Part shown: piece by piece, positions 26,588-35,453 of the stretch
Layout of the letters: each line of letters begins with the position of its first letter
Position numbering within the stretch: position 1 is the first letter of the stretch
Origin: Physcocola sp002396385
GTDB taxonomy: Bacteria > Bacteroidota > Bacteroidia > Bacteroidales > Paludibacteraceae
Assembly (NCBI GenBank): GCA_946535435.1
Contig: CAMNDM010000005.1
Location: 68,782-132,781, forward strand
Direction: 5' to 3'
Length of the DNA stretch: 64,000 bases
Position numbers and translations under genes: made by a program
The notes under the pieces: generated by a model
Told to the model about the DNA's origin: nothing
Databases searched by the model: none
Seen by the model: the letters and a program-made list of their open reading frames with translations, nothing else

Positions 26588-27496
26588 ATGAAGATAGAAA
26601 TAGAATTATCAGAACCAGGCTCTTTAAGGAAACAAGTCATTGAGAGAAAAAAAGAATTTCAAAACGCTGACTTGAAAGTTGTTGGCAGAATGAACGATGG
26701 CGACATGAAATTCATTAAGCAAGCTACCGGACGTAACGGATTCATTAAAGGAATAGATTTAAGTTATGCTTCTGGCATTTATGCCATTGACCGGAATTCG
26801 TTTGAAGAGGGTGGGGTGCTTAATTCTGCCAAACTCAACAGTTCTGTCAAACAACTTGGTTGGGGTGCGTTCTGCATGTGCGACAAACTAACCTCTATTT
26901 CACTTACCAGCGACATTGAAGCCATTGAAAATTTCTCGTTCAATGGTTGCTCTGCGCTCCCCTACATCACACTACCAAAGAATTTGAAAAAATTAGGGTC
27001 TCAGACTTTCGGTGGTTGTACAAAACTCGAAGAATTCAAAATTCAAGCGTCTAATAAATTCTTTAGCACCGACAATGGTGTCATTTTCAGCAAAGATTTT
27101 TCAAAACTCATTAAATATCCTGCGGGAAAAAAAGACAAAACCTACGTCTTCCCCGAAAAAGTAAAAACCATTGGCGATTATGCTTTCTTCATGTGCGACA
27201 ACTTGAAGAACATTGTACTGCCCGAAGGTATAACTTCAATTAACGAATTTGCATTTGGCAGTTGCACTACTCTACAAACCATTGAACTACCTTCCACTCT
27301 AAAAGAAATAAAGGCGAACGCTTTCAACAAATGCGAGTCTTTACATGCTCTCACACTATCAGGTATCGAACCTCCCGTTTTCACACCTGACGAGTTTGAA
27401 ATGCAGCACCTCAACGTTTATGTGCCGCTCATGGCCATTGAAACCTATAGGCAGACTGATGGTTGGAAAAACTTAAAGAATCTTTTTGGCAAATAA
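26588..27496 (+). CDS. BspA-like LRR_5 protein, no signal peptide (LRR-2)
   Basis: 302 residues. The N-terminal region (MKIEIELSEPGSLRKQV, then KVVGRMNDGDMKFIKQATG) is a version of the N-terminal module shared by the LRR proteins of this window. LRR_5 units follow. The C-terminal cap NVYVPLMAIETYRQTDGWKN is the typical end of LRR_5 proteins. No signal peptide is seen. The ATG at 26588 lies 7 nt after the previous stop and is preferred to an upstream TTG. Confidence 0.8.
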   Translation: MKIEIELSEPGSLRKQVIERKKEFQNADLKVVGRMNDGDMKFIKQATGRNGFIKGIDLSYASGIYAIDRNSFEEGGVLNSAKLNSSVKQLGWGAFCMCDKLTSISLTSDIEAIENFSFNGCSALPYITLPKNLKKLGSQTFGGCTKLEEFKIQASNKFFSTDNGVIFSKDFSKLIKYPAGKKDKTYVFPEKVKTIGDYAFFMCDNLKNIVLPEGITSINEFAFGSCTTLQTIELPSTLKEIKANAFNKCESLHALTLSGIEPPVFTPDEFEMQHLNVYVPLMAIETYRQTDGWKNLKNLFGK

Positions 27497-27497
27497 A

Positions 27498-28226
27498 ATG
27501 TGGAACCATAGAGAAAAATATATTTTAAATGCGACGAAAGTTTTATCTTTCGCCGCATTCGCCTTTTTTTCTCTACATAGTTGCAATGGTTATAAATACT
27601 TGGAATTGACGGCCGTCAATCCCGGCGATTTAAAACAATCGCTGCAAAACAAAGGAAATGATGCGACTGACATACGCATAAATGGAACTATAACACAAGC
27701 AGACACCGATTATTTGATTGAATTGGCCACCAGTTCTGACATTCTAACTCAGTTAGACCTCTCGAACTGCGATATAAAGATGCCACACCATGCCTTTGCG
27801 GGATGTACCTTTATTAAAACGGTTTATTTGCCCAAACTAAGCATGTTAAGTATACCACACCACATGTTTAGCGGATGCACAAGTCTCTCAAACGTCAAAC
27901 TTCCTGACGAATGTATTATCATTGAGGAAAACGCATTCAAAAACTGCTCTTCTCTCACACAAATTGCTTTGCCTGCATCTATTGACATTATTAAAGACGG
28001 TGCATTCTGCGGTTGTTCCAATTTGAAATACGTCTTTTGTGAAGCAACAATTCCTCCACAATGCAACAGCCGGTGTTTTGCTGATATCCCTTCCGACGCC
28101 TGCCTTTATGTACCCAAGGGTTGCGTTGAACTATATAAAAAAGCGGCAGGCTGGAATAAAATAAACAATATAATTGGTGTAAAGGAATCTATTTTCTTTT
28201 CCGACACCAATTGGAAAAAACACTAA
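27498..28226 (+). CDS. BspA-like LRR_5 lipoprotein (LRR-3)
   Basis: 242 residues. The N-terminus has a basic start, a hydrophobic stretch and SLHSCNGY, a plausible lipobox with the Cys at about residue 27, so an exported lipoprotein is likely. After this comes the shared N-terminal module (VNPGDLKQSLQ, then IRINGTITQADTDYLIELA), about five LRR_5 units and the cap LYVPKGCVELYKKAAGWNK. It starts 1 nt after the preceding gene, so a cytosolic and an exported paralogue are made from one message. Confidence 0.78.
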   Translation: MWNHREKYILNATKVLSFAAFAFFSLHSCNGYKYLELTAVNPGDLKQSLQNKGNDATDIRINGTITQADTDYLIELATSSDILTQLDLSNCDIKMPHHAFAGCTFIKTVYLPKLSMLSIPHHMFSGCTSLSNVKLPDECIIIEENAFKNCSSLTQIALPASIDIIKDGAFCGCSNLKYVFCEATIPPQCNSRCFADIPSDACLYVPKGCVELYKKAAGWNKINNIIGVKESIFFSDTNWKKH

Positions 28227-28230
28227 GACC

Positions 28231-29193
28231 ATGGGACTATTCAAAAGCATAATTCTAAAATTTAAAACTAAAAAGGTCATAAAGACCAAAAGGCCTGGCG
28301 ACCTACTTTCATACAAAGACTTTGCTTTGAACGACATTACCGAATTAACCGTTATCGGACCTGTCTGCAAAAAAGACATAGACAGGCTTGTTCGGATTGC
28401 TAAGGATAATGGTGCTTTAAGAGTTTTAAACATCGGAGGTGCTTCTGAAATACTTGAAATCAACAACAACCAGTTCCATGGTTGCGACTGTCTGGAAAAG
28501 GTGATTCTGCCCAATGGACTTCTTAGAATTGGCGAATCAGCTTTCGAGTCATGCAGGTGTCTTAATGAAATTGTGGTGCCAGATAGTCTGCAAACTATAA
28601 GCAAAAGCGCTTTTTTCGCCTGCTATTCGCTTATTGAATTTAAAATCACAAAAAACGTCAAGTTTATTGGCAATTGGGCTTTAGCTTGCAAAAATCTGGA
28701 ATCAATCAGGGTAGATGAAAACAACAAAATGTTCAAGTCTATTGACAATATCCTGTTTTCTAACGATGGTACTACCCTGTTAAAATACCCAAGCCACAAA
28801 CCAGAATCTTCTTATTCCGTCCCTAATGGTGTAAAGGTTATTGCAAACGCCGCTTTTCAAGATTGTACGGAACTACAAGATATTGTTTTTCCCGACTCAT
28901 TGGAAGAAATTGGAGACAATGCATTTCTAAACACTCAAATCAAGCGCCTTAATGTTCCGCATGGGGTTAAAAAAATTGGCAAACTCGCTTTTTCACATAA
29001 CACTCTGTTAACAACTGTAAATTTACCAGGCAGTATCATCCGCCTGGGCGAAAGGGCTTTTACAGAATGTCACAAACTAACGGATGTTAACATTGAGAAT
29101 GGAATAACCGGAATTGAGGATAACGTATTCGCAAACTGTCACAGTCTGAAATCTGTCGATTTGCCACAAAGTGCCTATAAAGTTATAGAATAA
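28231..29193 (+). CDS. BspA-like LRR_5 protein, no signal peptide, lacking the C-terminal cap (LRR-4)
   Basis: 320 residues. It begins MGLFKSIILKFKTKK, an amphipathic basic segment like that of LRR-1, then the shared module (KRPGDLLSYKDFALNDITEL, then TVIGPVCKKDIDRLVRIA), then LRR_5 units. It ends abruptly after SLKSVDLPQSAYKVIE, without the YVPxxxxxxYK cap seen in most relatives, so the 3' end may have been lost. The 4-nt gap to LRR-3 places it in the same operon. A gene-free stretch of about 316 nt follows. Confidence 0.75.
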   Translation: MGLFKSIILKFKTKKVIKTKRPGDLLSYKDFALNDITELTVIGPVCKKDIDRLVRIAKDNGALRVLNIGGASEILEINNNQFHGCDCLEKVILPNGLLRIGESAFESCRCLNEIVVPDSLQTISKSAFFACYSLIEFKITKNVKFIGNWALACKNLESIRVDENNKMFKSIDNILFSNDGTTLLKYPSHKPESSYSVPNGVKVIANAAFQDCTELQDIVFPDSLEEIGDNAFLNTQIKRLNVPHGVKKIGKLAFSHNTLLTTVNLPGSIIRLGERAFTECHKLTDVNIENGITGIEDNVFANCHSLKSVDLPQSAYKVIE

Positions 29194-29509
29194 ATGTTTT
29201 GATGTCCGTTGTGTCACAAAGCATGAGACTATTTTTTTATACTTAATCGAAAAAGATAAGGCTATCTACTGATAATTACTTTTATACAAAAATGTTCTTT
29301 TGCATAGAAGTGTTCTATTATATTAGTTTTCAAGAAAAGACAAACGAATCTTCTCAAAAGAAAAATCTTTCAAATTTGCCAAAGAGTACAAATGACTACT
29401 TCTCGTGTTTCAGACTGAAATGTGTTATTTAACATAACCTGTTTCTTTCTTATCTTACAATACTTTGTTATCTTTACAGAAAGACTACGACACATCAAAA
29501 TATAGATTT
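29194..29509. other. intergenic stretch between LRR-4 and LRR-5
   Basis: About 316 nt, AT-rich, with no open frame longer than a few dozen codons and no clear hairpin terminator. An imperfect promoter-like ATACTTTG lies near 29462, about 45 nt before the ATG at 29510. It may contain the eroded 3' part of LRR-4. Confidence 0.4.
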
Positions 29510-31141
29510 ATGACAAATATCAACAACATAAAGGCAGGCTCATTGTCTGAAGCTATGTCTGCCGAACAATGGAAAGAGGTTACCTCGGTACAAATATCTG
29601 GTAACATTAACTTTTCCGACTGGCAATTCCTTGGCACTTTAGCTCAAAACAAACTAGCGTATATCGATTTAGGGAATACGGAAGGTCTAAGAATGACTGC
29701 CGACCTAAACCATATCTTCTATGGAAGCAAGGCTCTGAAAAAACTTGTTTTACCTGAAGGCGTCACTTTAATAGATGAAAAGTGTTTTGAAGACTGTAAC
29801 CAATTAGAAGATATAAAACTGCCAGACAGTTTGAATAACATTGGCGGATATGCTTTCTTGAGGTGTGGTCTCAAACAAATCGTCATGCCCAACAAACTTC
29901 GCCGGTTCGGTCCAAGAGCTTTTGCCGACTGTTCTAACCTCGAAAAAGTCATTCTCCCCGAACAGCTAGAAGAACTGGGCTATTGCGCTTTTGAAGAGTG
30001 TACAAGCCTGCTTGAAATTGAGATCCCCAAAGGCGTAAAAGTTCTACCAGAAGAAACTTTTATGAATTGTGTCAACCTCAAAAAAGTCGTTCTTCACGAA
30101 GGACTCGAGGAAATAAAAGAAGGAGCCTTTGAATACTGCACCGGACTTGAAAGCATTTCTATTCCTTCTACGGTTAAAAGAATATCAAAACGGGCGTTTA
30201 AAGGTTGCTCTAGTCTTTCTTCTATAACCATACCGGAAGGCATCACTGAAATAGACATTAAGACATTTGAAGATTGTAGAAGTTTAAAGGAAATTTCTAT
30301 TCCACAAACCGTCACTACAATCAAAAAAGAGGCTTTTCGTGGTTGTAAGTGTTTGCGGAATATAACTATGCCGGAAGGGCAGAAAAGCAAAATCTCTACA
30401 GGATTTATCACCCGATTCGGTATTCGTTCTATTGATGACGAGGCTTTTCGCGACTGTAACGATTTGAAGGAAATAACGCTTCCTAGTACTATTGCGAACC
30501 TTGGTTCGTATGTCTTCCGCGACTGTTCCTCTTTACAGATCATTCACTGTAAGGCTGTTCAACCTCCGTTCTGTCTTCCTAAAACTTTCCACTGGGCCGA
30601 CAATCTCGAGGTTATTGTCCCTGCGCAGAATAAGGAGGCTTACAAAAAAGCATACGGTTGGTGTGAGGTTATGAGTGAACGTGTCGATGAAGACGAGGTG
30701 AACCCGTCTGTTACGGACTTACAAAACACAATGTTGGCAAAAGCAAAAATCAACAACCTGGGCTCTGAAATCGATAGTGAAGAGGTAAACCCGTCTAACG
30801 GTGCTTCGTTTGGCGACAGCTGTTACAAAATTTCTAATCTCGATGCCAATACTGATTGCGACGAGGTCAATCCGTCAACAGGTGCTACTTTTGGCGGTAG
30901 TTCCATCAAAATAAACAACCTCTATGCGGACTCTAACGACTGCGATGAGGTCAATCCGTCTGGCGGCGCTTCTTTTAGCCAAAGCAACAGTAAAATAAAC
31001 CATCTTGATGTTGACGACGATAATGAAGACGTCAATCCGTCTGGTGGTGCTTCTTTTAGCAATGCTGACAACAACATCAGGAATCTGAACCTTGACGGTG
31101 ACGACGATGAGGTCAATCCGTCTGGTGGTGCTTCTTTTTAA
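29510..31141 (+). CDS. BspA-like LRR_5 protein with acidic C-terminal DEVNPSGGASF repeats (LRR-5)
   Basis: 543 residues, no signal peptide. After the shared N-terminal module (KAGSLSEAMSAEQWKEV) come about fourteen LRR_5 units and the cap IVPAQNKEAYKKAYGW (about residue 385). From residue 396 to the last residue there are six copies of an acidic unit whose core is DEVNPSGGASF. The copies are separated by about 16 residues containing a conserved I-x-N-L. The protein ends exactly at the last core (GGASF-stop). I know of no family with this tail. NfeD and SPFH genes follow after 12 nt, which suggests a link to membrane microdomains. The ATG at 29510 was chosen over an upstream TTG. Confidence 0.8.
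   Translation: MTNINNIKAGSLSEAMSAEQWKEVTSVQISGNINFSDWQFLGTLAQNKLAYIDLGNTEGLRMTADLNHIFYGSKALKKLVLPEGVTLIDEKCFEDCNQLEDIKLPDSLNNIGGYAFLRCGLKQIVMPNKLRRFGPRAFADCSNLEKVILPEQLEELGYCAFEECTSLLEIEIPKGVKVLPEETFMNCVNLKKVVLHEGLEEIKEGAFEYCTGLESISIPSTVKRISKRAFKGCSSLSSITIPEGITEIDIKTFEDCRSLKEISIPQTVTTIKKEAFRGCKCLRNITMPEGQKSKISTGFITRFGIRSIDDEAFRDCNDLKEITLPSTIANLGSYVFRDCSSLQIIHCKAVQPPFCLPKTFHWADNLEVIVPAQNKEAYKKAYGWCEVMSERVDEDEVNPSVTDLQNTMLAKAKINNLGSEIDSEEVNPSNGASFGDSCYKISNLDANTDCDEVNPSTGATFGGSSIKINNLYADSNDCDEVNPSGGASFSQSNSKINHLDVDDDNEDVNPSGGASFSNADNNIRNLNLDGDDDEVNPSGGASF
30695..31138 (+). repeat. tandem repeat encoding the DEVNPSGGASF units
   Basis: Six copies starting near 30695, 30782, 30863, 30947, 31028 and 31109. 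The period is 81-87 nt, always a multiple of three. The last three copies are most alike at DNA level (GTCAATCCGTCTGG, then GCTTCTTTT), suggesting recent duplication at the 3' end. Confidence 0.85.
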
Positions 31142-31153
31142 ATCAGATAACAA

Positions 31154-31648
31154 ATGACAGATTTTCTATCATCCCACTCCTGGATTATATGGAGTATAAT
31201 AACAATAGTTCTAGCCTTATTAGAACTTTCAACAGGTGGTTTTTACATTATGTGTCTGGCTTTTGGCGCATTTGTCGTCATTCCAGTCTCTCTTTTCACG
31301 TCTAACATATTTATCTTGATAACAGTTTTTTGCTTAGCTTCTGTTTTCGCCATGTTCTTCATAAAACCTGCCTTGGTTAAGATGAACAAGAAAAAGAATG
31401 TTAAAAGTAATGTATCTGCTATCATTGGAGAAACTGGCTTTGTTAGTGAAGCTATACAAGAAAACGGCTATGGCAGAGTTAGTGTTGCTGGCGACGACTG
31501 GAAAGCTATTTCTTGCAATGGCGATCCTATTCCCGAGGGCACTAAAGTCGAAGTCATTCAACAAGACAGTGTCATTATTACAGTTTCTAAAGTTCAGGTG
31601 AAACAGAACGGCGAGAAAGTTTGTCTACTAGCAAAAAATTGTAAATAA
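31154..31648 (+). CDS. NfeD-like membrane protein
   Basis: 164 residues: membrane helices in the first about 75 residues (WIIWSIITIVLALLELSTGG), then a small beta-rich OB-fold domain (GETGFVSEAI, then GRVSVAGDDWKA). This is the short NfeD form that partners SPFH proteins. It is 12 nt after LRR-5 and 22 nt before the SPFH gene, so all three are likely one unit. Confidence 0.88.
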   Translation: MTDFLSSHSWIIWSIITIVLALLELSTGGFYIMCLAFGAFVVIPVSLFTSNIFILITVFCLASVFAMFFIKPALVKMNKKKNVKSNVSAIIGETGFVSEAIQENGYGRVSVAGDDWKAISCNGDPIPEGTKVEVIQQDSVIITVSKVQVKQNGEKVCLLAKNCK

Positions 31649-31670
31649 TTTTAATAAATTCTATATATTT

Positions 31671-32660
31671 ATGACTGGCACATATATTTTTCTCATTTTT
31701 GTCGTACTTCTTGTGGTTATATTAATAAAGAAGTGCATCATCATTATTCCTCAATCTGAGACTAAAATCATTGAACGTCTCGGCCAATACTCTGCGACAC
31801 TCGATGCCGGCATTCACTTCATTATTCCCTTTATCGACGTTGCCAAACAGGTCGTTTTTTGTAACAACGGTCGTTTTTATGTGACCGATACCATTGACCT
31901 TAGGGAACAAGTTATGGATTTCGCGAAACAGAATGTTATCACGAAAGATAACGTTCAAACTGAAATCAATGCGCTTCTTTACTTCCAAATTGTTGATCCT
32001 TTCAAATCGGCTTACGAGATTAACAACTTACCGAACGCAATTGAAAAGTTGACACAGACTACTTTGCGTAACATTATCGGTGAAATGGAATTGGACGAGA
32101 CTCTTACATCTAGAGATACAATTAACACCAAATTGCGCGCTGTTCTCGACGACGCTACGAACAAATGGGGTGTTAAAGTTAACCGCGTCGAATTGCAAGA
32201 CATCACTCCTCCTGAAAGTGTTTTGCAGGCCATGGAAAAACAGATGCAGGCTGAACGTAACAAACGCGCTACCGTTCTTACAAGCGAAGGTTTGAAAGCG
32301 GCCGCCATTTTGAAATCGGAAGGTGAAAAAACGGCTTTAATCAACCAGGCTGAAGCTGCTAAACAGGCTGCTATTCTCAACGCTGAAGCCGCTAAGGAAT
32401 CTGCTATTCTCAATGCCGAGGGTGAAGCCCAGGCAAGAATGCGCAAAGCGGAAGCCGAAGCAATATCTATTCAAAAAGTTGCTGAGGCTGTCGGACAGTC
32501 TTCTAATCCGGCGAACTACCTGCTGGCTCAGAATTACATACAAATGATGCAGAACTTGGCTTCAGGCGAACAAACCAAGACCGTTTACCTGCCTTACGAG
32601 GCCACCAATATTTTGGGGAGTCTGGGCGGCATTAAGGAATTGTTTAAAAACGACAAATAA
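31671..32660 (+). CDS. SPFH/stomatin (slipin)-family protein
   Basis: 329 residues: one N-terminal membrane helix, an SPFH/PHB domain (IIPQSETKIIERLGQYSATL, then GIHFIIPFIDVAKQV), then a long Ala/Glu coiled coil with repeated AAILNAEAAKESAILNAEGE. Such proteins form large membrane-bound rings or cages and organise membrane zones, usually with NfeD. A terminator follows about 20 nt after the stop codon. Confidence 0.92.
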   Translation: MTGTYIFLIFVVLLVVILIKKCIIIIPQSETKIIERLGQYSATLDAGIHFIIPFIDVAKQVVFCNNGRFYVTDTIDLREQVMDFAKQNVITKDNVQTEINALLYFQIVDPFKSAYEINNLPNAIEKLTQTTLRNIIGEMELDETLTSRDTINTKLRAVLDDATNKWGVKVNRVELQDITPPESVLQAMEKQMQAERNKRATVLTSEGLKAAAILKSEGEKTALINQAEAAKQAAILNAEAAKESAILNAEGEAQARMRKAEAEAISIQKVAEAVGQSSNPANYLLAQNYIQMMQNLASGEQTKTVYLPYEATNILGSLGGIKELFKNDK

Positions 32661-32681
32661 GCACTTCTAACTTTTTAATAT

Positions 32682-32713
32682 GGGTGTACCAAGGATTGAT
32701 ACACCCTTTTTTA
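32682..32713 (+). terminator. terminator after the SPFH gene
   Basis: GGGTGTA / TACACCC hairpin with a T-run starting at 32707. Confidence 0.85.
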
Positions 32714-32888
32714 GTTTTTAACGACTTTAATCAAAATTCAGCTACAACTCTTTATAGAGGACATCGATTATCCAAACTCTTTAGATTGCCGTTCATTTAC
32801 AAGCCAGAATTTTAATGTGCCGGTTAGAAAATAATACCACCGATACAAAAAAGCGGTTGTCTATGGATAGTTAAACAGGATTAATCAC

Positions 32889-32896
32889 TATATTTG
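32889..32896 (+). promoter_or_regulatory. -7 promoter box TATATTTG of LRR-6
   Basis: A perfect TAnnTTTG 36 nt before the ATG at 32933. The sequence between the SPFH terminator and this box (about 170 nt) shows no other feature. Confidence 0.6.
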
Positions 32897-32932
32897 TAAA
32901 GGTATACAAATAGTTATTCATCATAAAACAGT

Positions 32933-34726
32933 ATGATAAACAAGTTAATAGCATTTGCGATATGCGGTTTTATCTCTTTTTCGGGTTTTTCTGAAAATTT
33001 GAAAAACATTAAGACGACAAAACCGGGTACTCTTTCCACCAAAATAAGCGAGAAGAAACTTTCTAAAGTCACCGATTTAAGTATCAGTGGTCCTATCAAC
33101 AAGGAAGATATCGCATATTTACGTTCGGTTTTAAAACAGCATAAAACCATTAATACGCTGAACTTGAAATCGGCGGTTGGCCTAGATGAGATTATGGATG
33201 GCGGATTTGCGGGCTGTAGTAGCATCTATGCCATCATTCTACCCTCTTCTGTTAAGGCCATTGGACAATCGGCTTTTGAAGACTGTTCGGAATTAAATAC
33301 CCTGTTATTACCTGATAACGTTACGTCTATCGGTAACAAAGCATTTAAGCGTTGTAATAAACTTACCAACTTAAATTATCCGAAAGAACTGAAAATTATT
33401 GGTAAAAATGCTTTTCAGGAATGCTCTAATATCAGTAATGTCGAGCTCGTCAAAGTCGACTCTATTGAAAGTGAAGCGTTTAAAGGCTGTAGCGGCATTT
33501 CTAGCATTTCGCTTCCTAACGAACTCAAGCACATCGGGAAAAGTTGCTTCGACGGATGTTCGAACCTCTCGACGATTGCTATCCCTTTCGGTATTGAAAA
33601 GATTGAAGACAATTGTTTCTGGGGCTGTTCTAAATTGAAAAACATTTCCCTGCCTGGCAGTCTGAAAGTAATTGGCGACAATGCCTTTTGGGGTTGCGAA
33701 GCGCTTGCCAGCATCAAACTTCCTTCTAGCACTACGACTATCGGCTCGGGGGCATTTACCGAATGTGAGAACCTCACGTCTGTTATGATTCCCGGAAGTG
33801 TCAAGAAAATTGAGGATATGGCTTTCTTCCAATGCAAGAAATTGGCATTCGTTACATTGGCCGACGGCATTGAAGAAATCGGGAAAGGTGCTTTTGAGTA
33901 TTGCGAAGGGTTAACTAATATTAATTTACCTTCTAGTATAAAAAAACTGGGAGCACATGCTTTCGAGGGTTGTACCGAACTTAAGTCTATCATCCTTCCT
34001 CTTGGCATTAAGGAAATCAAACCCAACACTTTTCAAGACTGTCTTTCGCTTACAACCATTAACATTCCCGATGGTGTTACTAGGATAGACTCGTGCGCTT
34101 TCCTCGATTGTAAAGACCTTTCTAAGGTTATTCTACCTTCTACTATCGTTTGGATTGGCTACAGAGCTTTTTCTAACTGTAAAGACTTGACTGAAATCAA
34201 CATACCTTCCAGCATCAGAACTATCAGTCAAGAGTCGTTCTACTTGTGCGGACTTAAAACCGTTAAAATTCCAGAAGGTGTTAAGTCTATTGGAAACAGA
34301 GCTTTCGCTTTAAGCGACCTTACGTCTATTTCTATTCCTGGTAGTGTCAAGAAAATCGGAATCAATGCTTTCGGCGACTGTACATGGCTTAAAACTGTCA
34401 CTATTAACGAAGGTGTTGAAGTTATTGGCGATTCTGCTTTCTCAACTTGCTGGCTCCTACGCTCTATTGAAATCCCTAGCAGCATTGTCAAATTAGGAGA
34501 TGGAGTTTTAAGTAAGTGCAGCAGCCTGAAAAACTTCACTGTTCATGCCAATACTCCGCCTACAACTCAGGAATTTGCCGACATTAATAAAAACATTTGC
34601 ACTCTCACCGTTCCTAGTAAGGCTATTGAATCATATAAGAGTACTGCTGGCTGGAAAGAGTTCACCAACATCAAGGGGACAGGTAACAACACAAAGCCTG
34701 TTGCTACCCGTAAAAAGAAGAAATAA
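32933..34726 (+). CDS. secreted BspA-like LRR_5 protein (LRR-6)
   Basis: 597 residues, the longest LRR protein here. It has an N-terminal signal peptide (LIAFAICGFISFSGFSE, probable cleavage before Glu), the shared module (TTKPGTLSTKISEKKLSKV, then LSISGPINKEDIAYLRSV), roughly twenty LRR_5 units, the C-terminal cap LTVPSKAIESYKSTAGWKEF and a basic tail ending RKKKK. It is probably exported to the cell surface or periplasm. It has its own promoter and terminator. Confidence 0.85.
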   Translation: MINKLIAFAICGFISFSGFSENLKNIKTTKPGTLSTKISEKKLSKVTDLSISGPINKEDIAYLRSVLKQHKTINTLNLKSAVGLDEIMDGGFAGCSSIYAIILPSSVKAIGQSAFEDCSELNTLLLPDNVTSIGNKAFKRCNKLTNLNYPKELKIIGKNAFQECSNISNVELVKVDSIESEAFKGCSGISSISLPNELKHIGKSCFDGCSNLSTIAIPFGIEKIEDNCFWGCSKLKNISLPGSLKVIGDNAFWGCEALASIKLPSSTTTIGSGAFTECENLTSVMIPGSVKKIEDMAFFQCKKLAFVTLADGIEEIGKGAFEYCEGLTNINLPSSIKKLGAHAFEGCTELKSIILPLGIKEIKPNTFQDCLSLTTINIPDGVTRIDSCAFLDCKDLSKVILPSTIVWIGYRAFSNCKDLTEINIPSSIRTISQESFYLCGLKTVKIPEGVKSIGNRAFALSDLTSISIPGSVKKIGINAFGDCTWLKTVTINEGVEVIGDSAFSTCWLLRSIEIPSSIVKLGDGVLSKCSSLKNFTVHANTPPTTQEFADINKNICTLTVPSKAIESYKSTAGWKEFTNIKGTGNNTKPVATRKKKK

Positions 34727-34745
34727 ATATACAGATTCATATTGA

Positions 34746-34771
34746 AGGGATGCAAAACGCATCCCTTTTTA
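34746..34771 (+). terminator. terminator after LRR-6
   Basis: AGGGATGC-AAAAC-GCATCCCT followed by TTTTT, only 11 nt before the next ATG. Confidence 0.85.
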
Positions 34772-34781
34772 TTTATATTTT

Positions 34782-35396
34782 ATGGAAGACGTACAAACAA
34801 AAAAATTAACGGCAACTGTCATCGCTCTTGACGAGCCGAACACATTACGAGACAGGTTGGGAAGTTCTGAATGGGCTACAATCGGAAGCATAAAAGTTAT
34901 GCGTACTATTGGAGTTAAAGACATTGCCTTATTGTCTGGGTTGGCACACAATTCTTTGCAAAACATCGATTTACAAGACGCGTCTATCAGCAATATTCCC
35001 GACGGTGCTTTCGAACATTGCGACGAACTTGTATCTATTTCTCTTCCTTCCTGCAACACCATTCCAAAGAATTGTTTCAAAGACTGCATCAAACTAAAAA
35101 ACGTTACTATCGCCAAAAGAATAGCCACAATCGAAGAAAATGCATTTCTCAATTGTTTGGCTATCCAGAAAATTACGCTGCCAACGAACATTTCTATTAT
35201 CGGGAAAAAGGCTTTTGCTAATTGTCCAAACCTCTCCACCATTGTCTGCGAGGCAAGCTACCCGCCTATTTGTAGCAACGACAGTTTTGTCTCTATCAAC
35301 AATAACAGCGAATTCTACATCGTCAGACAAGGATTTGAAGAATACAAAAACGATGTTTTTTGGAAGAATTTCAATCTTATAGAGTACATATTATAA
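34782..35396 (+). CDS. short BspA-like LRR_5 protein, no signal peptide (LRR-7)
   Basis: 204 residues. It begins MEDVQTKKLTATVIALDEPN, with no secretion signal, followed by the shared module (LRDRLGSSEWATIGSIKVM, then IGVKDIALLSGLA), about four LRR_5 units and the cap FYIVRQGFEEYKNDVFWKN. It sits directly behind the LRR-6 terminator, another case of an exported and a non-exported paralogue side by side. Confidence 0.78.
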   Translation: MEDVQTKKLTATVIALDEPNTLRDRLGSSEWATIGSIKVMRTIGVKDIALLSGLAHNSLQNIDLQDASISNIPDGAFEHCDELVSISLPSCNTIPKNCFKDCIKLKNVTIAKRIATIEENAFLNCLAIQKITLPTNISIIGKKAFANCPNLSTIVCEASYPPICSNDSFVSINNNSEFYIVRQGFEEYKNDVFWKNFNLIEYIL

Positions 35397-35429
35397 GGCT
35401 ACAAAACATAGAATGCAATAAAAATTCCG

Positions 35430-35437
35430 TATTTTTG
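35430..35437 (+). promoter_or_regulatory. -7 promoter box TATTTTTG
   Basis: A TAnnTTTG match 16 nt before the ATG at 35454. No -33 TTTG at the right distance. Confidence 0.5.
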
Positions 35438-35453
35438 TAAAAATACTGGTTTT

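Noticed and set aside
30695..31141. DEVNPSGGASF repeats as a multi-core RiPP (graspetide-like) precursor
   Set aside because: The acidic repeated cores look suggestive, but no ATP-grasp ligase or other modifying enzyme is nearby and the leader would be a full LRR protein. Kept only as an unexplained repeat.
33371..34029. Antisense frames over LRR-6 and other LRR genes
   Set aside because: They arise from the regular LRR codon pattern and repeat the same low-complexity peptides; the + strand frames show the LRR_5 consensus.
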